Shown: one piece after another, positions 17,268 to 26,547 of the stretch
Numbering within the stretch: position 1 is the first letter of the stretch
Layout of the letters: every line of letters begins with the position of its first letter
From: JAGVMG01 sp964461105
GTDB lineage: Bacteria; Chlamydiota; Chlamydiia; Chlamydiales; Rhabdochlamydiaceae
Direction: 5' to 3'
Assembly: GCA_964461105.1 (NCBI GenBank)
Contig: CAYWSY010000005.1
Location: 1 to 44,135 of the forward strand
Length of the DNA stretch: 44,135 bases
Position numbers and translations under genes: made by a program
Notes under the pieces: model-generated
Told to the model about the DNA's origin: nothing
Seen by the model: only the letters and a program-made list of their open reading frames with translations
Databases searched by the model: none

Positions 17268-19017
17268 AGACCTTCTCCTTTTCCTTCATCATCAATTGAT
17301 CCATCTTTTGAGTAATGGAACCTTTTTTAGCCTCTGATTCCAGATCTCGCATGACATTTTGAATTTTGTTTTGGATCCACTCTTTGTCAACCTTGAGATC
17401 ATCGATTACTTCCGAGAGATCGATCTGGCTAAAATCCAAACTGCGAAGTTGATTAATGGTGAACCCAGAGCAATTGGGATTTTCCGGAGCTCCCCAGTCG
17501 ACCCCTAACTGCTTTCTTCCCTCTTCCTGGAGAACCCGTGCAAGACGCGTTGGAAAACAACAATAAGTTTGCACCTTTTCTGTGTTTAAATTCTTTTTGT
17601 ACGTCCCAACATAATGGCATTTCCCTTCATCCCGCTTCATAGAGAGATCTTTTTCGACAGCATTGCAACGGCAGAGCTTTGAAGAAACTGCAAGCCCATC
17701 CATTTTGCTACAGCAATCAAACAAGACGTTCTCAACAAAACTGCGTCTACATTCCTTGGCTGTTCCTGTGAAAATGGCTGCTTTTTTATTTCTAAAATCG
17801 ACATTTGAATCTTCAAACTCTTCTTTCATGTCGGCAAAAATAGCAAGAGTGGTAACTGCGGACCCAAAATCTTCATTTCCTTGATAACTTGAGTCAAAAC
17901 TATTTTCGAGCCCCCAGAGGTCATCGCCAAAAAATTTCAAATGAGTCCCGTTATGAATCTTCTCTCCAGAAATTCGATAGGTCTTCTCCCACAAATCACA
18001 CTCATTTTCATTGAAGGGTACAGTCTTAAGACACTTCTTCTTATAAATTCGGGCCCCCAAATCTCTGAGCCGTGCACATTTAGATTGCTGATCCTCATCG
18101 CAGGCAAAAAACATACGCCTTTGCCAACAATCACGAAAGATAGGAGCTCCATTGATAGAACGAGTCTCTGGGCCTGAGATCACCTGAGAATACAGCATCC
18201 GGCAGTGAGGAGTTGACTCAAGAGTGCTTAATACTGAGCTTTCATCAGCTTCCCAACGGTCAATCATAGAAGAAGCTTGAATCACTTGAGTTTCTTCCCA
18301 AGACTTTTTACAGGCGACCCCATCTTGATGCGTCCATTTAGACACCACAATGTAATCTTTTAGTCTTCCTCCTACAGGAGGATACACATCATAGACAAGT
18401 AAAGTCGCATCCTTGGACAGCTTTTTTGTCTGTGTTTCGAAATAGTGTTCAGCATCATATTTCCAATAGTAAGACTTTTCTTCTTTGTGACCCTTGCAAT
18501 GCCTGATTTTCTGTGTAACTTCTGGAGCAAATTCTACCTGAAGAGTTTGGGTCACAGACATCTGATAGCTCCCTCTTTCTTGGCACGTTTCAAATCTCTC
18601 CTCCTCAGACTGGTTAGCTATTGTTTCAGAGACAATTTCCAACTCACGCTGAGGATTTTCGATTGCCTCTAAAGAAATCGTAAAAAAGTCCTCCGATCCT
18701 TCCAACCTTTCCTGTTTGGCTGAGGCTTCTAAAAACAGCTGCACATCACTGTCCTGAGCGATCTTCTGGGGATCAAATTGTTTTCCCTTATCGGAGACAG
18801 AAAGGAAATCATCTGGAGAAAAATTCAAGGCCCCTTTTTCTGGATCCCCTTTTTTAAGCGCTTGACGCAACATCTCAGCCATCTCCTCTCCAAAATCTTG
18901 AGCTTCTTCTTTGGCCTGCTCCATTAATTCTTTCGTCCGTTTTGTAGAGAGAACCTCTTTGCTTTCCAGCACAGAGACTCCGCAGAATAAAATGACCACC
19001 CAATAAAACAGTCTCAT
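17260..19017 (-). CDS. traN: Mating-pair stabilisation adhesin TraN
   Basis: This 585-aa cysteine-rich exported protein has about 18 Cys after the signal peptide (MRLFYWVVILFCGVSVLESK). Doublets such as FDCCSK and CRCN and a late block YCCFPTRLARVLQEEGRKQL resemble the conserved C-terminal part of F-type TraN. TraN is an outer-membrane adhesin that stabilises mating aggregates. The cysteines imply a need for disulfide formation, provided nearby by the DsbA-like and DsbB-like genes. The 3' end overlaps traF by 8 bp, and traU ends 14 bp upstream. Confidence 0.88.
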   Translation of the reverse strand: MRLFYWVVILFCGVSVLESKEVLSTKRTKELMEQAKEEAQDFGEEMAEMLRQALKKGDPEKGALNFSPDDFLSVSDKGKQFDPQKIAQDSDVQLFLEASAKQERLEGSEDFFTISLEAIENPQRELEIVSETIANQSEEERFETCQERGSYQMSVTQTLQVEFAPEVTQKIRHCKGHKEEKSYYWKYDAEHYFETQTKKLSKDATLLVYDVYPPVGGRLKDYIVVSKWTHQDGVACKKSWEETQVIQASSMIDRWEADESSVLSTLESTPHCRMLYSQVISGPETRSINGAPIFRDCWQRRMFFACDEDQQSKCARLRDLGARIYKKKCLKTVPFNENECDLWEKTYRISGEKIHNGTHLKFFGDDLWGLENSFDSSYQGNEDFGSAVTTLAIFADMKEEFEDSNVDFRNKKAAIFTGTAKECRRSFVENVLFDCCSKMDGLAVSSKLCRCNAVEKDLSMKRDEGKCHYVGTYKKNLNTEKVQTYCCFPTRLARVLQEEGRKQLGVDWGAPENPNCSGFTINQLRSLDFSQIDLSEVIDDLKVDKEWIQNKIQNVMRDLESEAKKGSITQKMDQLMMKEKEKVYE

Positions 19018-19031
19018 CAGAAACTAGCCTC

Positions 19032-20099
19032 CTAATGAGAAGAAGCCTGAACAGCATCCAGGCAGCATTGTTTCTTTGTCCAAATCACATAGACAAAGTC
19101 TTCCCCTTTATACGGAAAGGTTTTTCCTGCTCCCCAATGAATAGGACTTTGCCCCAAAGGAGGACATGGGGCACGAGTCGCTGCAACGGGAAAAGCGAGT
19201 TGCGTCTTATAAATGCTTTTTTTGAGCCTTGGAAATGGACTCTTTTCGCAATAGTTCCCCTCTTGAAATCCCCAGCCGAGGCCTAAAGAATGGAGTTTAG
19301 CTAACATCCGTTCGACAAGCAGGAAACTTGCCTGTGTCGCTCCAACGTGATGAGCAACATGCCCTGTGAAGGGATATAATGATCCGGAACAGCCCGCGCA
19401 CCAAAACAACTCGTCTAAAGGGCCTTTAGCAGAAGCGGCGATACAATCCGCCGCACACGCAATTTGAGCAAGCGGATTGGCAAAAAGAATTGCTTCAGGA
19501 TTGATCACGGAAGACCATTCTTCATCGTCCCAGAATGGGTCAAACTCAGACATATAGGAAACCTCTAGAGAAGAGTTCTCTAGACAAGGAAAATCTCCTA
19601 AAAGACCCATCCAATGCAGGAAGGGCCAAGCATAATAGTGGACATTGTAAAAACTCGAACGTCCTGATTCCCCTACATTAGAAATCGCACCTCGTTTTTT
19701 GATATCCGGTTTCCCGATTGAAGTCCCCCCAAAACCAAGCAATTTATAAGGGATCCGCGTCACATCGATCATATGGGTGGGCTCCCAAAATGCGACGGGA
19801 ATCCCTGCTTTTGGAGGAAACCCAGCGCAAAAGCATAGCTTTTCCTTATAACGCCCCTGATCATGGTTACCCGGGGTTGTATTGACTCCAGCCACATGAA
19901 TCGGAAACACACAATTCCAACAGATATCAGTAATCGGATTGATGAGTTTTCCTTCTTGGGCATTGACGGTTATGCAAAGTAAAAGAAAAAGGAGAAGAAA
20001 ACTGCAACGTTGCACACGAAAGTGCAACGTTGCAGTTTCGTGTGCAACGTTGCAGTTTTGATGTTTTTTGATAAATAAAAGCCCTTTTCTGAGTTTCAA
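19032..20099 (-). CDS. traU: Pilus assembly protein TraU with palindrome-encoded leader insert
   Basis: This 355-aa exported protein is needed for F-type pilus assembly and DNA transfer. The typical TraU opening NPITDICWNCVFPIHVAG lies right after the signal peptide, and cysteines are paired throughout (DICWNC, KLCFC, FWCAGC, QCCLD). The best start is TTG at 20099: AGGAGG sits 5 nt upstream and the codon overlaps the preceding stop. From there the leader is unusually long. MKLRKGLLFIKKHQ is followed by about 20 residues encoded by a 62-bp palindrome (19998-20059), and only then the hydrophobic segment SFLLLFLLLCITVNA. A GTG at 20015 would give a normal signal peptide but has no ribosome site. 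The palindrome seems inserted in frame. Confidence 0.87.
   Translation of the reverse strand: MKLRKGLLFIKKHQNCNVAHETATLHFRVQRCSFLLLFLLLCITVNAQEGKLINPITDICWNCVFPIHVAGVNTTPGNHDQGRYKEKLCFCAGFPPKAGIPVAFWEPTHMIDVTRIPYKLLGFGGTSIGKPDIKKRGAISNVGESGRSSFYNVHYYAWPFLHWMGLLGDFPCLENSSLEVSYMSEFDPFWDDEEWSSVINPEAILFANPLAQIACAADCIAASAKGPLDELFWCAGCSGSLYPFTGHVAHHVGATQASFLLVERMLAKLHSLGLGWGFQEGNYCEKSPFPRLKKSIYKTQLAFPVAATRAPCPPLGQSPIHWGAGKTFPYKGEDFVYVIWTKKQCCLDAVQASSH
19998..20059. repeat. 62-bp near-perfect palindrome with three TGCAACGTTGCA cores
   Basis: Positions 19998-20059 equal their own reverse complement except for one mismatched base pair. Inside are three copies of the self-complementary 12-mer TGCAACGTTGCA at 20003-20014, 20023-20034 and 20043-20054, exactly 20 bp apart and so on one face of the helix. 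The element lies within the 5' part of traU. Its outer arms AAACTGCAACG...TTGCAGTTT recur with one extra central base in front of parA (42498-42539). It is a protein-binding site or a mobile palindromic element. Confidence 0.85.
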
Positions 20100-21199
20100 G
20101 AGTTCCTCCTGTTTTTAAACAGCTCCAAAACCGTGCTTAAAGGGATATTTCCAACGACCTTATTAAAGAGTTTCCCTTCTGACTGGACAAATGCAGGGAC
20201 ATGTTCAATGCCATATTTCTCAAAAGCCAACGGATCAATCTGAATCGGAGCGTTAATGCCCTGCCTTCTAAGCTCTGTAACTTTTGAAGCAAATTCCTTG
20301 AATGAGCCCTGTGGGATCCCTTTTAATACAAAAACTCCATCCGTATTCTCCAATTCAGCAGAGAGGTCTTTCCAGCTTTCCACAGGAACTGAGAATGAAA
20401 TAAAAACAAAAAGACCGCATGAGCTTGGCTGAGAAGAAGGAGTTTTACTAAAATGCTTAGAGGAAGAAACGCACTTCTTTTCCGTTTCAGCGACAAACAA
20501 AACATCCGGATCTATAGAAGAATTTTGGGGAGGAAGAAAAAAGGAAAGATCCTCTTTCTTCAAGCATGTTTTGGGATACTTTCTCAATCCCTCTTTGACA
20601 GGGATTTCTTCGATCAATAAAACACTTTCCGACTGAGTCACTCGTGCAGGAATATGCTGGATCCCAAAGAAAGAGGAGTACTTTCCTCCCTGGTCAAAAT
20701 AGACAGGAAATCGTTCCCTTTCTTCAAGAGCAATAGGAGCTCCCTTCGTGAGGATCCATTTAAAGACGCCAGACTGTTGTTTAGCCCAAGAAAGATGCTC
20801 TTCATTTTCTCCATCAAAAAACAACAGTCCCGATGAAAGGGGTTTAATTTCAAGAGGATTGATCCGATCTCCTTTGCGAAGAATAACCCCTCCGTTAGCA
20901 TCCTTAAGTTCTTCGGAAGCTGTGTAGGAGGGGTCAAAGTAAAAGGTGCGCGCTTCTTGTGCTTCTCGAAGAAATGGAACGGGTTGAGGATGTTTCGCAA
21001 GATAGACTAGCTTTCGTTTAGCAAGCGCTTGTTTTTTGAGATATTCCTCGCGGGACAACCCCTGCATTTCTTTAAAAAGATATTCAGCAAAACTCTGTTC
21101 CTGAATAGAAAAACTATATCCCCTGATGCCTAAATCTGTGGCAGGAAGAGCCGTTTGAAGAAAGATGAAAAGAGATAGGATCCAAAAGTTACCCTTCAT
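20096..21199 (-). CDS. traW-trbC: TraW-TrbC fusion protein
   Basis: This 367-aa exported protein has a signal peptide at 1-19 (MKGNFWILSLFIFLQTALPA). The N-terminal two thirds match TraW (IRGYSFSIQEQSFAEYL..., FYFDPSYTASEELKDANGGV, RFPVYFDQGG). The C-terminal part, about 262-367, is TrbC-like, starting LFVFISFSVPVESWKDLSAE with a thioredoxin-like core ending INAPIQIDPLAFEKYGIEHV-PAFV. In F the two are separate genes either side of traU, and their products interact. Natural fusions are known in some F-like systems. It overlaps traC by 11 bp and traU by 3-4 bp (TTGA). Confidence 0.87.
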   Translation of the reverse strand: MKGNFWILSLFIFLQTALPATDLGIRGYSFSIQEQSFAEYLFKEMQGLSREEYLKKQALAKRKLVYLAKHPQPVPFLREAQEARTFYFDPSYTASEELKDANGGVILRKGDRINPLEIKPLSSGLLFFDGENEEHLSWAKQQSGVFKWILTKGAPIALEERERFPVYFDQGGKYSSFFGIQHIPARVTQSESVLLIEEIPVKEGLRKYPKTCLKKEDLSFFLPPQNSSIDPDVLFVAETEKKCVSSSKHFSKTPSSQPSSCGLFVFISFSVPVESWKDLSAELENTDGVFVLKGIPQGSFKEFASKVTELRRQGINAPIQIDPLAFEKYGIEHVPAFVQSEGKLFNKVVGNIPLSTVLELFKNRRNS

Positions 21200-23798
21200 G
21201 AGGGACCTTCTCTTTGTTTTCTAGCAGTCGCTGAATAGCAGTTTTAATCCGCACTCCGTTTTCAGTAAGCTCCTTGAACCGAGAGCGGTGAAGAAGCATC
21301 CATTCGACCGCTTCCTCTACCTCCATTCCGAGTTCTTTTAATTCTAAAATAGCCTGAAAATCCGTTGCTTTTGTTGAATAGAGCATGGCTGAAAAGGGAT
21401 CGAGTCTGAGCTGATTTACCGAATAGAATCCAGATCCCTTATGATAAATAAAGACCTCAGAGTATTTCCCATCCTCTTTTCTCAATGAAGACAACATCCT
21501 CTCTTTATAATCATCCATCGAGATCAAGTTGTCCTTCTTTAGGATGTTGATCGAATCGTTATCGGCCCCGAGCATCAACAGCCAATTGGAGTTTTGAAAA
21601 GCAGCTCTAGCTCCATGAGAACGCTCAAAATCCTTCAACCCTTGCGTTCCAACAACCAGGGCTCCATTATATTTACGCAAGCGACGAGCTAAACTTTCGA
21701 TAAATCCCTCCATTTGGGGACTTTTGAGAAGATCCCAAGCCTCATCGATACAGATCATGCATTTCTTCTCTCTGTCACCTAAAAAAATCTGATTGGAAAT
21801 CGTCAATGTGAAAATCTGAAGGATCACCGCTTGAAGGTCTGCCATCGTTTTCAATTCTTCGGTTTCAATCACAACGAGATCGCTTTTGAAATCGATCGCA
21901 TTCTCTCCGTAAAAATAATTAGCATAAGAGCCAGTCTTACTAAATTTTTTGAGCCCCTCTTTTAAGCTCTCAACAGCTCCCGTCATCAATTCAGATTGAT
22001 AGCTAAGAGTGTCCAACAGGGAAATTACATCATCTACGGATGCCTGCCTGCCGTTGCGTTCCCAAGCCTTCTTCACTAAATAACTGATAATATCCGCCCG
22101 CTCCTTGTCGATTTTTTGAGCGGGCATCGCCATTGTTGCCAAAATTGACGAAACCATATCCAAGCCAGCATGCAATGATTCGACATCCCCGTTGTCTTTA
22201 AGAAGGGAAAATGGGTTTAAATTAAGACGACTTCCCGCAGAGAAAAAGAGGTACTCCCCACCTAACAAATGGCATAATTTTTCAAAACTGCGCCCCAGAT
22301 CGAGAACAAATACCCTTCCTCCTTGTCCGAGCTGGCTCATGATCATTTCCTGCATGAAGACAGACTTACCTGATCCTGAAGGGCCAATGACAACAACATT
22401 CAAATTACCTTCAGAAGCAAACGGATCCCAGGAAGCAAGTTGGCCTCTTCGACCACTAAGGATCATTCCTTGTGTAGAATTTCCCCACCATTCTCCAACA
22501 AGTGGCGTAAAATTACCTGTCTCAAAGGAAAGTGTTGTCCTCATACAACGGATCCTCTTTAAGCTGCGCATTTCAGCAGAGGACTCCCCCCAAGTCATAG
22601 GTAAGGAGGAGAGAAAGTCGAGTAAGTGGACAAAATGGTTTTCCTTCAGCTTGAATCCATATTTCTGAAAGAGAGAAACAAGAATTGACTCGGCCCTTAG
22701 AAAATGAGCCTTGATTCCCCAGAGTCCACAACTCAACCGGGTCTCTACAAATTTCTCTCCATCTAATAACTGACGAGAGACATAGGCATTTTCTTCAACC
22801 TCCCGAGGCAGCTCGTGAATCATCCGTCTGAGAGCCGGAAATTTCCCTTGATGATCAACTACCTTTTCTCTCGCGCGAAACTTTGTTTCTGTTTTTTGCT
22901 GATTGGGGACATACACCCCATAATGAAGGAAAAACGGGGATGGGATCCGATAGGAGCTATTAAAAAAATCTCCGATGAGCTCACCTGTAAATGCCATCAT
23001 CCATTCATCGGGAAAATCAACAGCTTCAAACGTTTTAAACACAGCCTCCTGATCTTGATTATTAAAAATCAGGCCGTCTTTTCTTACCTCGATGCCTCCA
23101 CCGGGAAGGCAGACCTGTTTGGAAATCCATGTGTCCTGATTCCATTTCTTACGAGTCTCTGTGTGAGGACTCATACTAAAATTAACCATTCCAGAAAGAA
23201 CGGCAATCAATTCAGATGGCTTCATTTCGAAAACATGGCTCAGTCGGGAAAAGGTTTCGATCGCTTTCTTCTTCTTTTCGACGAGCTTTTCAATAAAAAG
23301 AGGGATTTCGCCCTCTTCAGGTTTTGCATGACTGTAAGAAAAGAAAAAGCGAAATAGCCGTGGAGGGACATCTCCCGAGGTGGATTCTTTTTGAATGAAA
23401 TCAGCCCGTTTATTTGCGACTTTTTTAAAAATCCCCCCTTTCTGCTCGCGAGGATTTTTCCAAGATTCTAAAAAAAGATCTACTCGATGATCGGCCAGCA
23501 TTAAACATTGAAAACAAGATCCCTCATCTCCAATTTCTTTCATGAGCAGGCTAATCTCCTGCTGAGCATCCTTTCCCGCTCCCATGACGGGAATAACCTC
23601 TAACACAAATCCATAGCTACTTTTATTTTCGAAAATCTTCCGACTAGAATCATAGAGTCTATAAGGAAGCAGATCGCTTAAATAATCGGGACTCATAAAG
23701 TCGGACTGATAGAGCTTCTCATCGGAAAGAAGATCTAACGAATTGCCTTCCCCAAAAAAGTCGGCAATCGTCTGTCCTAATTGATTGAGGATCTTCAT
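21189..23798 (-). CDS. traC: Conjugative assembly ATPase TraC (VirB4-like)
   Basis: This 869-aa ATPase powers pilus extension and sits at the cytoplasmic face of the channel. Its N-terminal TraC domain (LYQSDFMSPDYLSDLLPYRL near 30-50) precedes the motor, with Walker A VIGPSGSGKSVFM near 464-476 and Walker B CMICIDEAWDLL near 672-683. The ending VEEAVEWMLLHRSRFKE is as expected. Length is normal for F TraC (875 aa). It starts with ATG overlapping the traV stop by 4 bp. Confidence 0.92.
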   Translation of the reverse strand: MKILNQLGQTIADFFGEGNSLDLLSDEKLYQSDFMSPDYLSDLLPYRLYDSSRKIFENKSSYGFVLEVIPVMGAGKDAQQEISLLMKEIGDEGSCFQCLMLADHRVDLFLESWKNPREQKGGIFKKVANKRADFIQKESTSGDVPPRLFRFFFSYSHAKPEEGEIPLFIEKLVEKKKKAIETFSRLSHVFEMKPSELIAVLSGMVNFSMSPHTETRKKWNQDTWISKQVCLPGGGIEVRKDGLIFNNQDQEAVFKTFEAVDFPDEWMMAFTGELIGDFFNSSYRIPSPFFLHYGVYVPNQQKTETKFRAREKVVDHQGKFPALRRMIHELPREVEENAYVSRQLLDGEKFVETRLSCGLWGIKAHFLRAESILVSLFQKYGFKLKENHFVHLLDFLSSLPMTWGESSAEMRSLKRIRCMRTTLSFETGNFTPLVGEWWGNSTQGMILSGRRGQLASWDPFASEGNLNVVVIGPSGSGKSVFMQEMIMSQLGQGGRVFVLDLGRSFEKLCHLLGGEYLFFSAGSRLNLNPFSLLKDNGDVESLHAGLDMVSSILATMAMPAQKIDKERADIISYLVKKAWERNGRQASVDDVISLLDTLSYQSELMTGAVESLKEGLKKFSKTGSYANYFYGENAIDFKSDLVVIETEELKTMADLQAVILQIFTLTISNQIFLGDREKKCMICIDEAWDLLKSPQMEGFIESLARRLRKYNGALVVGTQGLKDFERSHGARAAFQNSNWLLMLGADNDSINILKKDNLISMDDYKERMLSSLRKEDGKYSEVFIYHKGSGFYSVNQLRLDPFSAMLYSTKATDFQAILELKELGMEVEEAVEWMLLHRSRFKELTENGVRIKTAIQRLLENKEKVPHEG

Positions 23799-24094
23799 CG
23801 TTTTTCTCCTTCAGCTTCTGGGACAAGAACCAATTTTCCTTCTTCAGATCGAGCAATAAAGAGTTTTTTTTCTCCGAGATTTTTATCCTTTTGTCTTCTT
23901 GCTGAAAGCAAAGGACTTCCTCTGTATTTCAGAAACAAATCCTCCCCCTGATCACTCTCGACAATCATATCCATTACTTCCGTGACAGACGAACACCCTA
24001 CTCCCTCTCCAGGAGAACATTCAAATTCGGTTTGATAAACATTACAAGAAGCTAAGGCTAAGCCTACCATCAAAGACAGGATAGCTATTCGCAT
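23795..24094 (-). CDS. traV: Outer-membrane lipoprotein TraV
   Basis: This 99-aa lipoprotein has lipobox LALASC near residues 12-17, so the mature protein starts at Cys17. The segment CSPGEGVGCSSVTEVMDMI near 26-44 is the diagnostic TraV pattern. TraV anchors the TraK/TraB core complex in the outer membrane. It is shorter than F TraV (171 aa). It overlaps the DsbA-like gene upstream by 10 bp and traC downstream by 4 bp. Confidence 0.8.
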   Translation of the reverse strand: MRIAILSLMVGLALASCNVYQTEFECSPGEGVGCSSVTEVMDMIVESDQGEDLFLKYRGSPLLSARRQKDKNLGEKKLFIARSEEGKLVLVPEAEGEKR

Positions 24095-24687
24095 GAGGCC
24101 CTCCTGGCGATTAAAAGATCCAATTGCTTTTCTAAAAATCTGCGAGAAGGAAATTCATCGAAGATTTGACCGTTGATCTCAACAGTAGGAACGCTTGTAA
24201 TCATATCTTTCTGCCGAAGAAGGGTAAAAGCAAGTTGAAATTCTTCCGTGCTTTCCCAAAAGGAAGCTTTTCCCAATTCAGGCAGAGGTAATTGAAAATA
24301 ATCCATCACGGCCTGCATGACTTGACACCCAACTTGAAGGCTTTTTTGATCTAGGTTTTTAGAAACCGTTTCAAAAAAGAGTTTCTTTTGGGCGTCATTG
24401 AGCCTGCCTAAGCAAATTAAAGCCTGAAGGGTCAACTTGTCAGCTGGATCGGGGTGAAAGACCCAATACACTTTCCCAGGGTTGATGTAAGATTCTTTCA
24501 AAACCTCAAAATCCTCTTTGATCAATTTCAAACACTTAGGGCAGGTAAAGGAAAAATATTCGACAACCTTAAGGGGAGCATCAGGATTTCCGTACGCAAT
24601 TTGGTAAGAAGAAGGAAGCTTTTCAAAGCTATGCCCAAAGGAAGTCCCCAATAAAGACACCAGTAACAGAACTGAATTTTTAACCAT
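24085..24687 (-). CDS. DsbA-like thiol:disulfide oxidoreductase in tra operon
   Basis: This roughly 200-aa periplasmic thioredoxin-fold protein has signal peptide MVKNSVLLLVSLLGTSFG, then GNPDAPLKVVEYFSFTCPKC with the CPKC active site. A helical insert follows, then the cis-Pro loop TSVPTVEINGQIF. It probably introduces disulfides into TraN, TraU, TraH and other Cys-rich channel parts. I chose ATG at 24687 over the upstream start at 24750 because GAGGG lies 6 nt before it and the signal peptide then starts correctly. Its position between traB and traV is unlike F, where trbB lies later. A DsbB-like partner is encoded at 28893-29351. Confidence 0.82.
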   Translation of the reverse strand: MVKNSVLLLVSLLGTSFGHSFEKLPSSYQIAYGNPDAPLKVVEYFSFTCPKCLKLIKEDFEVLKESYINPGKVYWVFHPDPADKLTLQALICLGRLNDAQKKLFFETVSKNLDQKSLQVGCQVMQAVMDYFQLPLPELGKASFWESTEEFQLAFTLLRQKDMITSVPTVEINGQIFDEFPSRRFLEKQLDLLIARRASCE

Positions 24688-25852
24688 TGTATTCCCTCGT
24701 TCTGAGTTCTCGTTCCCGATCGAGCTTTTTCTTGAGATCAACCTCTCCAATTTTCACTGTTTTTACAAAAACCACATCGACGATCCTTCCAGCGGCAATC
24801 TGAATCGCAGGCTGAAGTTGTTCTGCCCTTTTAATGTAGTATTCAGCGAACTTATTAAATGCGTTGCTACTTCCCTGAAGGGCACTCGTTTGCAACATGT
24901 CTAAGTTTAAGATCGTCTTGCTAGGAGAAACTCCAGAGAGTTTTTCAATGGTCTGGTTATTGAGATATCCTTCTAAGGTATCCCCAACCCCCTGCATAAA
25001 CGAGGCAAAGAAGGCCCTTGTCATAATTTGTCCTGAACGGTCAACAACAATCCCCCGCATTCCCTCTCTTCCATCTTCGCCGGAAATGTAGGCGCTAACT
25101 TCTGTTTCCACAAAATTTCCATTCGGCTCGACCAAAGTAATTCGTTCCGCTCGAACATAGACCCGTTCACTCGCTAAATCTCCAATCGCGTTACCAACAA
25201 TCACACCGCCTTTAAGAGCGACTCGGACTTTCTTAGGGAGCCTTCCATAATCCAGCGTGCGCAAGAGAACCATGTTCGGCCCTGTTGGTTTCTGTACAGC
25301 AACAGTACAGTCGGCACCAGAAACTAGAACTGCTTTAACAACCGTTCCAGCAGGAATTTCAAAGAAGACATTTTTATCTTCATTCTTGAGTGGAGCTTCC
25401 CATGTGCAAAAATTTTGTTCTGTGGGCATGGCCCCATCCTCCCAATGTTCCTGAGCATTAACTTTCGATTGGATTAGTGCCGCCTGAGATTGAGCCTCTT
25501 CCAAAGAACGCATTTTATGTTTCAATACTTCAGCCTCTTCAACTAGAAGATCCTTCTCTCTTTCCAGAATGGTCTTCTCCTCTTTCAAAGAGAGAACGGA
25601 TTTTTCCAAGGATTGAGTGCGCTCACTCAACACATCCCCCAATGTTTCGAGAGTCGTTAAGCGGACATCTTCTGGATTCACATCCTGTGAGGGCGTTTCA
25701 AACTGATTTTTTAACGGGGCAGAAGAAGCATTACTGTCTCCTCCCAAAAAGATGAGGGCTAAAACAAGGATCAAGACCCCAACAAGAAGAACAATATAAA
25801 GTCTCTTTTGCTTGGCAGCGATCTTCTGGGCTGTATTTTTGATCACTTCCAT
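24680..25852 (-). CDS. traB: Core-complex protein TraB (VirB10-like)
   Basis: This roughly 390-aa protein spans the envelope and joins inner and outer membrane parts of the channel. It has a short cytoplasmic N-terminus, one membrane span (IVLLVGVLILVLALIFLG near 21-38), and a Glu/Lys-rich coiled coil near 70-125 (SLKEEKTILEREKDLLVEEA). The TraB beta-barrel-type domain includes FEIPAGTVVKAVLVSGADC. I placed the start at ATG 25852, with AAGGA 5 nt upstream, immediately after traK. The 3' end overlaps the DsbA-like gene by 8 bp. Confidence 0.88.
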   Translation of the reverse strand: MEVIKNTAQKIAAKQKRLYIVLLVGVLILVLALIFLGGDSNASSAPLKNQFETPSQDVNPEDVRLTTLETLGDVLSERTQSLEKSVLSLKEEKTILEREKDLLVEEAEVLKHKMRSLEEAQSQAALIQSKVNAQEHWEDGAMPTEQNFCTWEAPLKNEDKNVFFEIPAGTVVKAVLVSGADCTVAVQKPTGPNMVLLRTLDYGRLPKKVRVALKGGVIVGNAIGDLASERVYVRAERITLVEPNGNFVETEVSAYISGEDGREGMRGIVVDRSGQIMTRAFFASFMQGVGDTLEGYLNNQTIEKLSGVSPSKTILNLDMLQTSALQGSSNAFNKFAEYYIKRAEQLQPAIQIAAGRIVDVVFVKTVKIGEVDLKKKLDRERELRTREYNG

Positions 25853-25853
25853 A

Positions 25854-26546
25854 TTAATCCTTCGGAGAAGAGATGATACATAATGCATTCTCAGTAAAGT
25901 CGAGCTCATGGGCATCAAGAAACACCCAATTATCCCCTGACTTCTTGATCAAGTCCGCATTAATAACAATTGGCTTACGCCCCGAGTTTCCAATCTGATA
26001 CACAACGATCGTTTCATAAGGCCCTTCAAAAACCCTAAGAGGTGTGACCTGTAGAGGAGGAGGCATCTCAAGTTGATCTCCCACTTGCAAACTTCTTTTT
26101 CCGTAACCCAAGGGAGTTTTTCCCGAGAGCAAATCATTTAAGAAATCAATCGTATGGGCATGGAAATCAGTCGAAAAAAAAGCTAGAGATTCTCCCTCTT
26201 CATCCCTTTCCTTAAGGATCAGATGCTCTGATGGCTTCGGTTCTGATAAAACGAGGAGATCTTGAACGAATCCTGAGCTCGTCACTACAGTCAAGCTGGA
26301 AGGGGTTTCCGAGATATCTTGAAGGAGGGTGACAAACGCCTGTCCGATGACATCATCAATCGTCACAGAAAATAGGGACTGATCCCCAAATAGCTTCCGA
26401 ATCGATCCATGTTCTACTGAGATCCGATTATGAGATTGGCGGGAAAATGTCACATGAATGGGAGCCTTTTCATCCATCATCTTTTCAACAGCGGCATGGG
26501 CCAAGGACGTATACAAGAGAAAAGTGGCAACGATTCTTAAAAACAT
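25854..26546 (-). CDS. traK: Secretin-like core protein TraK
   Basis: This 230-aa periplasmic protein (VirB9-like) has a cleavable signal MFLRIVATFLLYTSLAHA. The mature part is beta-rich, with a segment like the TraK N-terminal pattern (VEHGSIRKLFGDQSLFSVTI) and the C-terminal FEGPYETIVVYQIGNSGRKP. With TraV and TraB it forms the outer-membrane core complex. It is spaced by 1 bp from traE and 1 bp from traB in the operon. Confidence 0.82.
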   Translation of the reverse strand: MFLRIVATFLLYTSLAHAAVEKMMDEKAPIHVTFSRQSHNRISVEHGSIRKLFGDQSLFSVTIDDVIGQAFVTLLQDISETPSSLTVVTSSGFVQDLLVLSEPKPSEHLILKERDEEGESLAFFSTDFHAHTIDFLNDLLSGKTPLGYGKRSLQVGDQLEMPPPLQVTPLRVFEGPYETIVVYQIGNSGRKPIVINADLIKKSGDNWVFLDAHELDFTENALCIISSPKD

Positions 26547-26547
26547 C

